DNA of 64,000 nucleotides from Yoonia sp. GPGPB17 (lineage in GTDB: Bacteria; Pseudomonadota; Alphaproteobacteria; Rhodobacterales; Rhodobacteraceae), in assembly GCF_037892195.1 (NCBI RefSeq), contig NZ_JATACI010000002.1, positions 2,294,001-2,358,000 of the forward strand, read 5' to 3'. A program made the translations under genes and the position numbers. Numbering within the stretch: position 1 is the first letter of the stretch; each line of letters opens with the position of its first letter. Shown one piece after another: positions 18,310 through 27,785 of this stretch. The notes beneath the pieces were generated by a model. The model saw only the letters and a list, made by a program, of their open reading frames with translations. It ran no database searches and was not told where the DNA came from.

Positions 18310-18549
18310 ATGAAACATCTTTCTTTCTCATTCATAGCTCTGATGCTGAGCGCTACCTTTGCGCAAGCCGCCTGCTACGCCGACTATAAAGCCAAGCAAG
18401 ACGATCCTTTGCGGCTCCACTATGGGGTGGCAGAGGTGCGGGGCGAGTGTTCTGTCGGTTCCGCCCAAAGCCAGCTGCGCGACCGGCTGGCTGGCAACGG
18501 TTGGCAGCTGTTGAATGTGCTGGGTGTCTTTGATGACGCCAAGCCTTGA
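18310..18549 (+). CDS. Small secreted protein, first gene of a two-gene unit
   Basis: This 79-aa precursor has a clear signal peptide (~1-20, cleavage after AQA) and two Cys in the mature ~59 residues. ATG 18310 follows GGTGGAG; an upstream in-frame ATG at 18274 would hide the signal peptide. Its TGA overlaps the next gene's ATG by one nucleotide (TGATG), so the two are coupled. No known family recognised. It may act as a periplasmic partner of the membrane winged-helix protein downstream (inference). Confidence 0.72.
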   Translation: MKHLSFSFIALMLSATFAQAACYADYKAKQDDPLRLHYGVAEVRGECSVGSAQSQLRDRLAGNGWQLLNVLGVFDDAKP

Positions 18550-19268
18550 TGAAAGAAAGGACAGCGCAGGTGAGTTCTTCCTCCGCTACTGAAGCACGCG
18601 AAATTGGCAATAAAATCGTCGTCGCAGGGATTGCGGCAATTGTACTGATCTTGGCCATTGCAGCCATTCTGCTGTTTATCAACCTGCCCGATGCCAACGC
18701 ATTTAACATGCGGGTAGAGCGGTTGTTTGTTGAGAATGATAACCTGACCAGCAATGCTGAGATTAAACTTCTGGAAATCCTCGCCGGGTCAGGCACCGCC
18801 TTCTCCGACACGCTCGCCTCTTACCGCTTCGTCATCTTTGTCTTGCTGATCTTTGCGACGGCCCTTTTGGTCGCCGCTGTTGCCTTCCTGGTCATGTTGA
18901 TTGCCTTGAACCGCCGCATGGGCCGGATCGAACGGCAAGGGATAGAGGTGAACTCACTGACGATCAGCCGCGATCAAAAGGCCGTCTACCTCAACGACTT
19001 TGAGTTCAAACTGACGGATGCCGCGATTGAAACGCTGTCGGTCCTCGCCGAGGCGCGCATGGATGATGAGGTACTGACCGGTGCCGAAATCGAGGGCGTG
19101 ATTTCGGGACGCTCCGCTGCCGACTGTGATGAAGCCGCCGGTGCAACCCGTATCAAGCGTCTCCGCGATACGCTGGGCAATCAGATGATGAGCGAACTTC
19201 TGGTCAAGAACATCGCCCGTAAGGGTTATGTTCTGGCGATCGATAAAGATGTCATCCGGATGGTTTAG
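18549..19268 (+). CDS. Membrane-anchored protein with C-terminal winged-helix-like domain
   Basis: This 239-aa protein has transmembrane helices at ~24-46 and ~93-118. The polar loop between them (~47-92) would be periplasmic. The C-terminal ~115 residues (from ~125) resemble an OmpR/ToxR-type winged helix: a beta start (ISRDQKAVYLNDFEFKLT), helices, ATRIKRLRDTLGNQ (a Trans_reg_C-like recognition helix) and the wing KNIARKGYVLAID. This suggests a one-component membrane regulator with the DNA-binding domain C-terminal, opposite to ToxR. Coupled to the secreted protein upstream. DNA binding is inferred from motif resemblance only. Confidence 0.65.
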   Translation: MKERTAQVSSSSATEAREIGNKIVVAGIAAIVLILAIAAILLFINLPDANAFNMRVERLFVENDNLTSNAEIKLLEILAGSGTAFSDTLASYRFVIFVLLIFATALLVAAVAFLVMLIALNRRMGRIERQGIEVNSLTISRDQKAVYLNDFEFKLTDAAIETLSVLAEARMDDEVLTGAEIEGVISGRSAADCDEAAGATRIKRLRDTLGNQMMSELLVKNIARKGYVLAIDKDVIRMV

Positions 19269-19281
19269 CGCCTGAGGCGGT

Positions 19282-19387
19282 TACCCAGCTTTTTGACGAA
19301 GCCGGGATGGATGTCAGCTATGAGCCCAAACTGTCAAATGCTGCGGGGCGTATGAATGACCGCTTCACAATTATCAAAAACAACTAG
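19282..19387 (+). pseudogene. Possible C-terminal gene remnant
   Basis: An open stretch without its own start encodes ~34 residues (containing QLFDEAGMDVSYEPKLSNAA) ending at TAG 19387. The composition looks coding but no initiation signal or partner sequence is visible upstream. It may be the tail of a decayed gene between the winged-helix gene and the HxlR operon. Weak evidence. Confidence 0.25.
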
Positions 19388-19427
19388 AGCTCTTTTGTCA
19401 TGACTTAACTTCTCTACAAGAAGTCAC

Positions 19428-19468
19428 TTGACTTGCATTTTGCAATCTATATAAGTTGCGAAATGCAA
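19428..19468 (+). promoter_or_regulatory. HxlR-operon promoter with two related dyads; probable leaderless start
   Basis: TTGACT (19428-19433) and TATAAG (19450-19455) form a promoter with a 16-nt spacer. TTGCATTTTGCAA (19433-19445) and TTGCGAAATGCAA (19456-19468) are imperfect palindromes and near-inverses of each other, one inside the spacer and one over the start codon. The ATG at 19463 lies ~8 nt after the -10 box, so the mRNA probably begins at or next to the AUG. The dyads are likely autoregulatory operators. Confidence 0.55.
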
Positions 19469-19903
19469 TCTAAATTGAACTCATGCGGCAACCGATCCAA
19501 ATGTCCCATCAACGCTCTCGTCGAAGTGGTCGGCGACCAATGGAGTCTTTTGATCCTGCGGGACATGATTTTCTCGAACAAGTCGCATTTTTCCGAATTC
19601 AAGAGTGCGGACGAAGGCGTCGCCACAAACATTCTGAGCGCGCGCCTTAATCACCTGATCACGCATGGTTTGGTCGAGAAGTTTCCTGACCCGGTTGATG
19701 GTCGCGCCTCAATCTACCTGCCGACAGATCGGGCACTCGACCTTATTCCGGTACTGCTTGCCGCGATGGCATGGTCCGAGCAGCACATGCCTGACACCAA
19801 ACAGAATACTCAAGTCATACAGGCCTATCGTGCTGACCCCAAGACACTTGCCGACATGGTTGCTGCAAATTCACGTGAATTCAGAAGGAAAACACTGAAA
19901 TGA
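19463..19903 (+). CDS. HxlR-family transcriptional regulator
   Basis: This 146-aa regulator opens with the family CP-type start (CGNRSKCPINALVEVVGDQWSLLILRDM), then a winged helix with SHFSEFKS, NILSARLNHLITHGLVEK and a wing at DGRASIYLPTDRA. HxlR proteins usually sense aldehydes, quinones or redox stress, often through the N-terminal Cys (two here at ~8 and ~14). ATG 19463 is preferred; the TTG at 19433 lies inside the promoter. ATGA overlaps the next gene, and two operator-like dyads flank the promoter. Confidence 0.9.
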   Translation: MQSKLNSCGNRSKCPINALVEVVGDQWSLLILRDMIFSNKSHFSEFKSADEGVATNILSARLNHLITHGLVEKFPDPVDGRASIYLPTDRALDLIPVLLAAMAWSEQHMPDTKQNTQVIQAYRADPKTLADMVAANSREFRRKTLK

Positions 19904-20592
19904 TGATCGTTGTCCCCTTGCTCATCTTGCTCGTCCCCCTTGGTGTCACTGTCTATTTCAGTCGCTACTTCTGGAAACGGGATCGAACGATCTCGGTATT
20001 CTTCATTGGGTGGTTTCTGGTCGCGTTAGGTTTGAATGCCTTTCCAATTTACCCAGGCGTAGGTATCTGGGTGGAAGGGGACCGGGCGCGTACGCCAATT
20101 TATCTCGCGATCATGGCTTTGCCCGTTGTGATCTACCTCATTGCGCGTTCCACAAGTTTGGCGCGCCGGACGGCAATAGACAATGTGCCAACCAGTCTTT
20201 TGGTAGGCAGCCAGTTTTATCGTGTCGTCGGCTTCACGTTTTATTTTGCTTACCTCGGGGGACTTTATCCCGCCGAAATTGCGTTCCCTGCTGCAATCAT
20301 GGATGTTTTCATTGGGATCACCGCTCTTCCGCTCGCCTATTTGATAACACGACGGCCCATGCGCGCTGCTGTTGTTGGATGGAATGCCATTGGACTTTTC
20401 GACTTTGCATTGGCGGTCTCATTAGTTGTTCTTTCGGTTTATGGAGTGGTCTCACTTACGCCTGAGCCATCCGCAATAGGTCAGGTTCCGTCTATGCTGA
20501 CGACGGTTTTCGCTGTGCCATTCGGGGTCATCATTCATCTTGAAGTGCTTAGACGCCTGCTGAAGCGCCAACTGCCAGTCGCTCAAGCTTGA
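19900..20592 (+). CDS. Seven-helix membrane protein of unknown function
   Basis: This 230-aa protein has about seven hydrophobic segments spread over its length. The 4-nt ATGA overlap with the HxlR gene means it is translated from the regulator's mRNA. A second Met directly follows the first. No transporter family signature is visible to me. It may export or sense the compound recognised by the HxlR protein (inference from the operon). Confidence 0.7.
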   Translation: MMIVVPLLILLVPLGVTVYFSRYFWKRDRTISVFFIGWFLVALGLNAFPIYPGVGIWVEGDRARTPIYLAIMALPVVIYLIARSTSLARRTAIDNVPTSLLVGSQFYRVVGFTFYFAYLGGLYPAEIAFPAAIMDVFIGITALPLAYLITRRPMRAAVVGWNAIGLFDFALAVSLVVLSVYGVVSLTPEPSAIGQVPSMLTTVFAVPFGVIIHLEVLRRLLKRQLPVAQA

Positions 20593-20602
20593 GGGATACG
20601 AA

Positions 20603-20977
20603 ATGATACTTGAGAGAAACGCCAAAAGCTCAGACGAGCAGAGCCAATACATCTCAATTACCGGTCTAAAGTTAAAACAAGTCTGGCACTGGCCTGTCTT
20701 CGCAAAACATGCAGGCGCGTCGATGAGGCAGGCGAAAAATGCTCAAGGCTGCCTGTCTGCAGACGCCAAGCTGATCGACGGTGTACACCACACGCTCAGC
20801 ATTTGGTCCAGCAAAGCGGCCATGCTTGAGTTTATTCACAGCGACGCTCATGCGCGCGCGATCAAGGTTTTTGGCAGAATAGCCACAGGCAAGACGTTCG
20901 GATACCACGCGAAGGAAGCTCCGAATTGGGAGGAGGTCCATGGCCTTTGGCTGGAGCGCGGGAAGGACTACAATTGA
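20603..20977 (+). CDS. Antibiotic-biosynthesis-monooxygenase-like (dimeric alpha-beta barrel) protein
   Basis: This 124-aa protein has the layout of small ABM/DUF3291-type ferredoxin-fold proteins: an early beta strand (YISITGLKLK), a helix (FAKHAGASMRQAKNAQGCL), a strand (HHTLSIWSS) and a helix ending in HSDAHARA. Third gene of the HxlR operon, 10 nt after the membrane protein, with GAGGGA before the ATG. Members act on quinones or polyketides or simply bind small molecules. Exact function unknown. Confidence 0.6.
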   Translation: MILERNAKSSDEQSQYISITGLKLKQVWHWPVFAKHAGASMRQAKNAQGCLSADAKLIDGVHHTLSIWSSKAAMLEFIHSDAHARAIKVFGRIATGKTFGYHAKEAPNWEEVHGLWLERGKDYN

Positions 20978-21192
20978 AAGCTGCCTTGCGACGCGACCGA
21001 CCTTCTGAGTTTCTCGTTCATGAAGGCCAAATAGGCCGCATAGCGCTGAAGCGGTCATTTACGTTTACAAAATGAACGGCAGCAAAGTCCGCAAACCTGA
21101 CGTCGCTACCAATTCATCCGACCTAGGCCGAGTAAGCGCGCTGTCGTTTTACAATCATTGCAACCGAAGGCTTCACGCCAAGACGAACCACC

Positions 21193-22215
21193 CTAACGAC
21201 GCAGCGTATCGCCCGGTGACAGCGTAGGTTCCAGCGCGACGGTCGGACCATCGGGCACAGCGTCTCCGGCATTCAGTGCTGCGATGATCTGGGCCGCCTT
21301 CACCCCAATCTCGCGGCGGCACGCATCCATGGTGGCCAATTTGCGCGGCAAACCATCCAAAAGCTCGACGCCATTAAACCCGGCCAGACCAATGGTACCT
21401 GGAATATCGACGCCCTGCTCTTGCAGGTACAGCAAACCACCGGCGCCAATCATGTCATTGGAATAATAAAGGAAATCCAGATCGGGGGTGCGCTCAATCA
21501 TCTTTGCCGTCATCTCACGCCCTTTGGCAAGTGCAGACCCGCCAGAGTAAAACTCCTGATCCGCAATCTCGATCCCGGCTTTGGCGAGGGTCCGGGTGAA
21601 CCCCTCAAACCGTTTGCGCGCCCGGTGATCCAAAGGCATCTTCGTCCCCATAAACCCGATACGTTTGTAGCCAGCGGCGATAATCTCTTCCGCCATCTTT
21701 CGCCCGGCGCGACGGTGCGAAATACCAACACAATGATCAATCGGTTCGCCATCGGTATCCATAATCTCGACAACGGGGATGCCAGCCTGCTGCAACATAG
21801 CCTGTGACGCTTCGGAGTGTTCCAGCCCCGCGATGATCACGCCCGATGGGCGCCAAGAGAGCATCTCGAACAAGACCTTCTCTTCTTTCTCTGGCAGATA
21901 GTCCGTGACACCCACAACCGGTTGAAGCTCTGTATCCTCCAGCGTCTCGGAAATCCCCGAAAGAACCTCTGGAAAGACCATATTGCCCAATGATGGAATG
22001 ATTGCCGCCACGAGGTTCACCCGTTGCGAGGCCAGCGCACCAGCAATCTTGTTGGGCACATAGCCCAGTCGCTTCGCGGCATCCTGCACCTTCTGGCGCG
22101 TTGCGGCGCTTACGTCGCCTTTGTTGCGCAACACGCGGCTTACGGTCATCTCGCTCACGCCTGAGGCCTCAGAAACATCGCGCAGCGTCAGGGGGCGTTT
22201 GATTGCATCGGTCAA
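21193..22215 (-). CDS. LacI-family transcriptional regulator
   Basis: This ~340-aa repressor has an N-terminal HTH, LTLRDVSEASGVSEMTVSRV, followed by the hinge LGYVPNKIAGALAS. The periplasmic-binding-like domain contains VNLVAAIIPSLGNMVFPEV and FLYYSNDMIGAG. It resembles gluconate-type GntR repressors. The start is uncertain: TTG 22215 (AGGA upstream) gives the normal length; an ATG at 22287 with AGGGGG would add 24 residues, and the frame stays open to 22386. No sugar genes are adjacent, so its targets lie elsewhere. Confidence 0.85.
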   Translation of the reverse strand: MTDAIKRPLTLRDVSEASGVSEMTVSRVLRNKGDVSAATRQKVQDAAKRLGYVPNKIAGALASQRVNLVAAIIPSLGNMVFPEVLSGISETLEDTELQPVVGVTDYLPEKEEKVLFEMLSWRPSGVIIAGLEHSEASQAMLQQAGIPVVEIMDTDGEPIDHCVGISHRRAGRKMAEEIIAAGYKRIGFMGTKMPLDHRARKRFEGFTRTLAKAGIEIADQEFYSGGSALAKGREMTAKMIERTPDLDFLYYSNDMIGAGGLLYLQEQGVDIPGTIGLAGFNGVELLDGLPRKLATMDACRREIGVKAAQIIAALNAGDAVPDGPTVALEPTLSPGDTLRR

Positions 22216-22523
22216 ATGACTAGTCCTATCAGTCGTTTCCCCATTGTTAGCGGGGCTTGTGGACAAAGACCAGAACAGCATCATCATTGCCCCCTGCGAC
22301 AAACTCGATGTGGCGTTGGTATGAGCAATGCACAGGTGACATACCCCAGCACCAGGCTTGATTTGGGTTATGACTAGCACCATCAAGGCGCAAGCTGATC
22401 ATGCCGGATAGCGCGTCGTCACCCTGGAAAGCTGGCGCATTCTTGTCACATCAACGCTGTTCCGTTGCGGCAACCATGACAACCTGTTTGCAGCCCTGTT
22501 TTCAACCTGCGTATCAATAGCGC
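22216..22523. other. Divergent intergenic region between the LacI gene and the DUF4129-type operon
   Basis: This 308-bp gap holds the alternative upstream starts of the LacI gene (22287, 22386) and presumably both promoters. I find no convincing palindrome, RNA gene or second coding sequence here. Confidence 0.4.
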
Positions 22524-23245
22524 ATGCGTCTTTATCTCCTGCTTTTGGTTCTTGCTTCATCGGTGCTGTCCGCGCCCTTTGCCTTTGCACAGAATGGGGC
22601 GTTGGGCGCACCTGAGCTGACAACATCAGGAAAGGCCTATCTGGATGCCATCGCGCGCCGTCGCATTGACAGCGACGTCGCCTACTTTGACCCAACCGCC
22701 GCCGCCCCCGCGTTGAATACACAGGAACGATTGGCCACGGTGGACGAACCTGAAAACAACTCTCGTAGCTGGAACGGGCCGGGTGAAGCTTGGCCTTTGG
22801 TTTGGTCGCCGCGATCATCCTGATTGCCATCATCGTGGTTTTTGTGCGGTTTGGCGGCAACGTCGGGATCATGTTGCAGCCCTCATCTGATAATCCACAT
22901 GCTGCCCGTCGCGGCCCAAGGCATATGCGTGATAGCGCTGCAAAGGTGCAACCTCGTAACCTGTCTGAAATCACCAGCATGGCAGATCGACGCGCGGCAC
23001 TTGTGGCCCTTGCGCAGAATGCGCTGCGCAAAGCCGTGACCGCCAACGGCGTGCTATTGCGCCAAAGCTGGACTGATCGCGAGGCGCTGCGGCGCTTACC
23101 TGCCGACCAGCGGCATCTGCCCGCCTTGCGTGATCTGATCCGCGCCAGTGAGCGTGTCCAATTCGGCGGTCGCGACGTGACCGAGCCGGAGTTCGCTCAT
23201 CATGTGACCCAGATCACCCCACTGTATCGCGAGTTGGCATCGTGA
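22524..23245 (+). pseudogene. DUF4129-type envelope protein, interrupted by one frameshift
   Basis: Segment one (22524-~22790) encodes a signal peptide (cleavage near AFAQ) and a periplasmic part. Segment two (~22790-23245) begins at once with a transmembrane helix (GLVAAIILIAIIVVFVRF) and a cytoplasmic C-terminus with SWTDREALRRLP and LRDLIRASERVQFGG, matching DUF4129. The frames change near GAAGCTTGGCC (22785-22795) by -1 or +2. Rejoined it is a single ~240-aa protein of normal architecture, first gene of the MoxR/DUF58 operon. The GTGA stop overlaps the next start. Two separate genes are possible but less likely. Confidence 0.65.
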
Positions 23246-24546
23246 GCGACGCAACAGCCCAACCTGTCAAACAACGCCCCGAGTTGGTTCTGATCGCTGT
23301 GTTTGTTGCGATCGGGATTGCGGTATTGCTCTATTTTTCAAGCCAGCAGCAACAACAGCTGCGCAGTTCGGCGTCGGGGATGGATGGGCTGGATATCTGG
23401 CTGTCATCGGAAGGGCATGATGCGCAGAGTTTTGCGGGCGGCTGGACGATCAACGCTGAGACTCTGGGTTTGGTGATCACCCCGCTCTATGACAGCGATT
23501 TATCAGAGCAGCGCGTCAGCCCCACCACGCAAGAAGAGTTGCTATTGCAGCAGGACGAATATGATCTGTGGCTCTGGCAGGTTGAAGAACGCGCCGCTCT
23601 GGCCCAGACAATGGTGGTACTGCCCAAATGGCGCAGTGGCGTGCGCCTGACCGGTCTGAGTCATCCCATTTTGTTGGTTGATCCAGAAAGAACCGAAGAT
23701 GCACTGCATCTCATCACCGGTGAAGAAATCGGCGGAGTCGGTCACATTCCTAGGCCGTTTAGTGATTTCTCCTACCGCGCCCCCAATGGCGACCGCCTGA
23801 CCGCGCGATTTTATGTGGCGCAGGTGTTTGAAGGGCAGGGTTGTGACCCAATCATTGGCGATGTCGGCGAGATGGTGCTGGGATTTTGCGCGTTGGCGAA
23901 CAGCGACGACAGCGTTCTCGTCCTCTCCGATCCTGACCTCATCAACAACCATGGTTTGCGTCTGGGGGACAACGCCCGGATTGCCCAAGTCCTGCTGCCG
24001 CAATTGGCAGACGGGGGACGCATTCTGATCGACTACAGTCAGGATGTCTGGATTACCGAACAGCAAGAGGTTGTTCAGCATGAACGCAGCTGGTCCGATT
24101 TTCTGCGCTATTTTGAATACCCGTTTTCAGTCCTTTGGATTGGCGGCGGCATCCTGATGCTGATCACTTTCTGGCGGGCGGGTCTACGCTATGGCCCGAT
24201 TGTGGATGCAACGTCCAAACTGAGCGCGCGTAAGGGACAGGCAATCAACGCGCGGGCCAAGCTGATGCGCATGACCGGTCAGGATGGTGCCTTGTTGGAT
24301 GACTACGTAACCGCCCGGATGAGTGCCGTCAGCAGCACGCTTTTTGGCCCCGCTATTTCAGGCACTGCCACCAAGGAACAGGCGTATCTGAAGCATATGA
24401 GGCGCCTGCACCCCGCTCTGACCGAAAAACTGACATCTCTTTTGAACGAAATGCGCAGCTTGCCACCGCATCTACCGGCAACCGCGGCCATTTCCTATGT
24501 CGAAGCCTTTGAACTTACTTTGGAGCAACTTGCCCATGACACTTGA
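23242..24546 (+). CDS. DUF4350 domain-containing membrane protein
   Basis: This 434-aa protein has an N-terminal membrane helix (~14-31), a periplasmic-side domain with IALL/DxD-like elements ([37 protein letters not shown], ~210-230) and a second helix (~290-310) before a cytosolic helical tail. This is the DUF4350 layout found in MoxR operons. The GTG start overlaps the preceding stop by 4 nt. The role is unknown but linked to MoxR/DUF58 envelope-stress modules. Confidence 0.85.
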   Translation: MSDATAQPVKQRPELVLIAVFVAIGIAVLLYFSSQQQQQLRSSASGMDGLDIWLSSEGHDAQSFAGGWTINAETLGLVITPLYDSDLSEQRVSPTTQEELLLQQDEYDLWLWQVEERAALAQTMVVLPKWRSGVRLTGLSHPILLVDPERTEDALHLITGEEIGGVGHIPRPFSDFSYRAPNGDRLTARFYVAQVFEGQGCDPIIGDVGEMVLGFCALANSDDSVLVLSDPDLINNHGLRLGDNARIAQVLLPQLADGGRILIDYSQDVWITEQQEVVQHERSWSDFLRYFEYPFSVLWIGGGILMLITFWRAGLRYGPIVDATSKLSARKGQAINARAKLMRMTGQDGALLDDYVTARMSAVSSTLFGPAISGTATKEQAYLKHMRRLHPALTEKLTSLLNEMRSLPPHLPATAAISYVEAFELTLEQLAHDT

Positions 24547-25492
24547 AACACTCAGCGCTCGCGCAGACGCCCTGCGCACCGAGATCGGCAAAACCGTGAA
24601 GGGCCAAGAAGAGATTATCGATCTGCTGCTGGTGGCCCTTTTTGCGCGTGGGCATGTCTTGCTAGAGGGGCCACCGGGCACCGCCAAAACCCTTTTGGCC
24701 CGTAGCTTTGCCGCCGCTTTTGATCTGGAATTTGGACGTATCCAGTTCACGCCCGATCTGATGCCGGGCGATGTGCTGGGCACCTCGATTTTCAATTTCC
24801 AGACCAATGATTTCACGCTGACCAAAGGCCCGGTGTTCAGTCAGGTTCTGTTGGCGGATGAGATCAACCGCGCGCCTCCAAAATCGCAGGCCGCCCTGTT
24901 GCAGGCGATGAACGAACGCATGGTCAGCATTGATGGCACCGACCATTCGCTGGGTAATGAGTTTCTGGTGATCGCGACCCAAAACCCGATTGAACAGCAG
25001 GGTACCTACCCTCTGCCCGAAGCGCAGCTAGACCGATTCCTCTTCAAACTGGTCGTGGATTTCCCGCCCGCCGATATCGAGATGGCAATCTTGCAAGCGC
25101 ACGCGGCAGAACCGATTGAGGTACGCGCCACGATGGATGCCCAGGACAAGGTGATGGATGCCGCTATCCTTGCCGAATGCCGTGCGGCGATTGATGGGAT
25201 CATCCTGCAAGATGAGATTTTGGCGTACATCCTGCGTCTTGTGCGGGCGACGCGCGAGAATAACGAGATTTCTTACGGTGCCTCTACCCGTGCCGCTGAC
25301 GCGATTGCAACTGCCGCACGTGCCACCGCTGCATTGGCAGGCCGCGACTTCGCGATCCCTGACGATGTGAAAGGGTTATTTGTCCCGGCCCTGCGTCACC
25401 GTATCGTGCTTGGCCCCACGGCCGAGATTGAAGGACGCGGACCTGTGCAAATCCTTGAAAACATCCTTGATCAAGTCGAGGCACCCCACTGA
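24536..25492 (+). CDS. MoxR-family AAA+ ATPase
   Basis: This 318-aa cytosolic chaperone-like ATPase has Walker A GPPGTAKT (~43-50), Walker [26 protein letters not shown] (~104 on), sensor-1 [23 protein letters not shown] and a C-terminal lid. MoxR ATPases remodel partner proteins, often via adjacent DUF58/VWA proteins. ATG 24536 follows GGAG and overlaps the DUF4350 gene by 11 nt. Central gene of a six-gene operon. Confidence 0.94.
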   Translation: MTLETLSARADALRTEIGKTVKGQEEIIDLLLVALFARGHVLLEGPPGTAKTLLARSFAAAFDLEFGRIQFTPDLMPGDVLGTSIFNFQTNDFTLTKGPVFSQVLLADEINRAPPKSQAALLQAMNERMVSIDGTDHSLGNEFLVIATQNPIEQQGTYPLPEAQLDRFLFKLVVDFPPADIEMAILQAHAAEPIEVRATMDAQDKVMDAAILAECRAAIDGIILQDEILAYILRLVRATRENNEISYGASTRAADAIATAARATAALAGRDFAIPDDVKGLFVPALRHRIVLGPTAEIEGRGPVQILENILDQVEAPH

Positions 25493-26784
25493 TACGGCCA
25501 TCGCGCAGATTGCTGACAGTCGGCGGGGCCGCCCTGCTGATCTCGATGCTGATCGCCTTTGTGGGCGACGCCCCCTTTGCTGCGGCAGCGGGGTTGTGGG
25601 TGGTATTGGGTGTTGCCGTGCTTGCAGATCTAATCATGTCACGATCCGCGCGGAAAGCGATCACGGTCGATTACCCATCCGAAGTGTTTGTCGGCGAAAC
25701 AGTTGATCTGAAACTGACCGTCAGCAACGCACCGATAGCGCTTTCGGGGCAGATCGACTGGCCTGACGGCATTAGCGGGGACACCGACATTGCGTTCACG
25801 TCCGTTGATGGCGTAGCGCGTGCCGTTATCACCTGCCGTGCGGTCCGCCGTGGCACTTGGACCTGCGAGCATTTATGGCTGATTTGGACCTCCCATTGGG
25901 GTTTCTTTGAATATGTGCCCAAGCTGACTTTAGGCGCAGAGCTGCGGGTTGTGCCGAATATCCGTTTGGTCGAGTCCGGGCAGATCACTACCTCCGTCAA
26001 TTCTGCCCTTTTTGGCGTGAAGGAAAACCGTGCCATTGGCGAAGGGTCTGAATTCCATCAGCTGCAAGACTTTGTGCAGGGTATGGACGTGAAAACAATT
26101 GATTGGAAACGCTCGGCTCGCAAACGGTCTTTGGTGGCGAAGGAATTGCGTGCCGAACGTAACCACCATGTCATCATCGCCCTCGATAACGGCTATCTGA
26201 TGCGCGAAGAAATCGGCGGCATGCCCCGGATTGATCATGCAATTACGGCAGCCTTGGCGACCGCATGGGCCGCGGCCATCGGCGGTGATCTGGTTGGCTT
26301 CTACTCCTACGACGTCCGCCCCCGCATCTTTTCGGCCCCAACAGCGGGCCGCAAAGCCTTTGCCCGCCTGCGCAGCCGCACCGCTGATCTGGATTATGTC
26401 AGCCGCGAGACAAACCATACGCTGGCAATGACTGAGCTGAACGCACGCACGCCCAAGCGTAGCCTGATCATCATTTTCACCGATTTCGTCGATACGACCT
26501 CTGCCGAATTGCTGATCGAGAACATTGGCATCCTCGCCCGCCGCCATCTGTTGATCTTTGTCACCCTGCGCGACCCGGAGTTGGAACAGATGGTTGCGAA
26601 AGCGCCCGAGAGTATGGACGGTGTCGCCGAACTGGTCGCCGCGAACCAGTCCATTGACGAACGCCGCATCGTGATGGAACGGCTGACCCGCATGGGTGTC
26701 ACAGTGATTGACACCGAACCCGGCAAAGTGACTGCGCAACTGATCTCGCATTACCTTGAAATCAAAGCAAAAGAGCTGATCTGA
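25489..26784 (+). CDS. DUF58 (VWA-like) domain protein with non-canonical start
   Basis: This ~431-aa protein has two N-terminal membrane helices (~8-45), then a soluble region with the DUF58 hallmark [29 protein letters not shown] (~181-210) and a VWA-like domain ([19 protein letters not shown]). There is no ATG or GTG near the expected N-terminus. CTG at 25489 makes a CTGA overlap with the MoxR stop, has GAGG upstream and keeps the homologue-like IRPSRRL start. ATA at 25492 or TTG at 25510 are the alternatives. It likely partners MoxR. Confidence 0.88.
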   Translation: MIRPSRRLLTVGGAALLISMLIAFVGDAPFAAAAGLWVVLGVAVLADLIMSRSARKAITVDYPSEVFVGETVDLKLTVSNAPIALSGQIDWPDGISGDTDIAFTSVDGVARAVITCRAVRRGTWTCEHLWLIWTSHWGFFEYVPKLTLGAELRVVPNIRLVESGQITTSVNSALFGVKENRAIGEGSEFHQLQDFVQGMDVKTIDWKRSARKRSLVAKELRAERNHHVIIALDNGYLMREEIGGMPRIDHAITAALATAWAAAIGGDLVGFYSYDVRPRIFSAPTAGRKAFARLRSRTADLDYVSRETNHTLAMTELNARTPKRSLIIIFTDFVDTTSAELLIENIGILARRHLLIFVTLRDPELEQMVAKAPESMDGVAELVAANQSIDERRIVMERLTRMGVTVIDTEPGKVTAQLISHYLEIKAKELI

Positions 26785-27785
26785 TGGAAGAACCGACCGA
26801 TCTGATCCGCTCTGCCAGGTTCCGCAAGGAACGTGAAGACGACTGGATGCGCCTTGAGGCGCTGGTGACCAAAGCCGAAGGACAAGGGCTGCGCCGGATG
26901 AGCTTTGGCGAGGCACGCGATTTGGCAGCACTCTATCGCGAGGCGACGACATCTCTGGCGATTGCCCGCGAAATCTCGCTCGATAAGGGTCTGTTGCGTT
27001 ATCTGGAGGCGCTGACTGCTCGCGCCTATCTGTCTGTCTATGCCCCACAGGAAAGCGCGCGCGGCATTGTTGCCCGGTTTATGCGCAAAAGCGGGCCTGT
27101 CGCGATGCGCAAATCCTGGTTCTTTGTCCTGCTGGGCTTCCTGAGCATGGGGCTCGGCGGATTGGCGGGCTATCTGCTGTATCTTGATGACCCGGCCTGG
27201 TTCTACGTTCTCATGCCCGGGGAACTTGCCGGTGGGCGCAACCCAGAGGCAACGACAAGTTACCTGCGATCAGTGATCTACGACGATGACCCAAGCGCAT
27301 CGGGTTTGGGTGCTTTTGCGACCTTCCTTTTTTCGCATAACACAAGGATTGCGATTTTTGTCTTTGGGCTTGGCGTGTTTCTGTGCGCTCCTGCCATTTT
27401 GCTGACCTTCTACAATGGTCTGATTATCGGCGTCTTTGTCGCACTGCATGTGGATCGCGGGCTTGGCTGGGATCTGTTCGGTTGGTTGTCGATCCATGGG
27501 GTGACCGAATTGTCGGCGATCTGCATTGCTTGCGGCGGTGGGATACAGCTGGGTGCAGCGGTGCTTTTCCCCGGCCAAAACACAAGGGCCGAGGCTTTGC
27601 GCATCGCAGGACGGGATGCTGCCAAACTGGCGATTATCGCCGCACTTATGCTGGTTGCAGCGGCCTTGATCGAAGGGTTCGGGCGGCAGTTGATCCAAGA
27701 CAGAAACGCGCGGTTGATCATCGGCTGGACCATCGGTGGTCTCTGGCTGATGTGGTTTGTCCGTGGTGGGAGGGCGCAGTCATGA
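26784..27785 (+). CDS. SpoIIM (stage II sporulation protein M)-family membrane protein
   Basis: This 333-aa protein has a soluble N-terminus (~1-110), then about five transmembrane helices with the family-type FLFSHNTRIAIFVFGLG (~176-192) and HGVTELSAICIACGGGIQLG (~236-255). In non-sporulating bacteria these sit in MoxR/DUF58 operons and are not sporulation proteins. Its ATG shares one nucleotide with the DUF58 stop (TGATG), and its stop overlaps the RDD gene by 4 nt. Confidence 0.88.
   Translation: MEEPTDLIRSARFRKEREDDWMRLEALVTKAEGQGLRRMSFGEARDLAALYREATTSLAIAREISLDKGLLRYLEALTARAYLSVYAPQESARGIVARFMRKSGPVAMRKSWFFVLLGFLSMGLGGLAGYLLYLDDPAWFYVLMPGELAGGRNPEATTSYLRSVIYDDDPSASGLGAFATFLFSHNTRIAIFVFGLGVFLCAPAILLTFYNGLIIGVFVALHVDRGLGWDLFGWLSIHGVTELSAICIACGGGIQLGAAVLFPGQNTRAEALRIAGRDAAKLAIIAALMLVAAALIEGFGRQLIQDRNARLIIGWTIGGLWLMWFVRGGRAQS

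Noticed and set aside
22790..23245. Treating the second half of the DUF4129-type gene as an independent gene
   Set aside because: It would start directly in a transmembrane helix without a ribosome-binding site, and the upstream segment supplies exactly the missing signal peptide and periplasmic part.
25930..27048. Long 372-codon open frame on the minus strand over the DUF58/SpoIIM genes
   Set aside because: Antisense shadow of well-supported genes; no family signature, no ribosome-binding site, composition typical of the opposite strand in GC-rich DNA.
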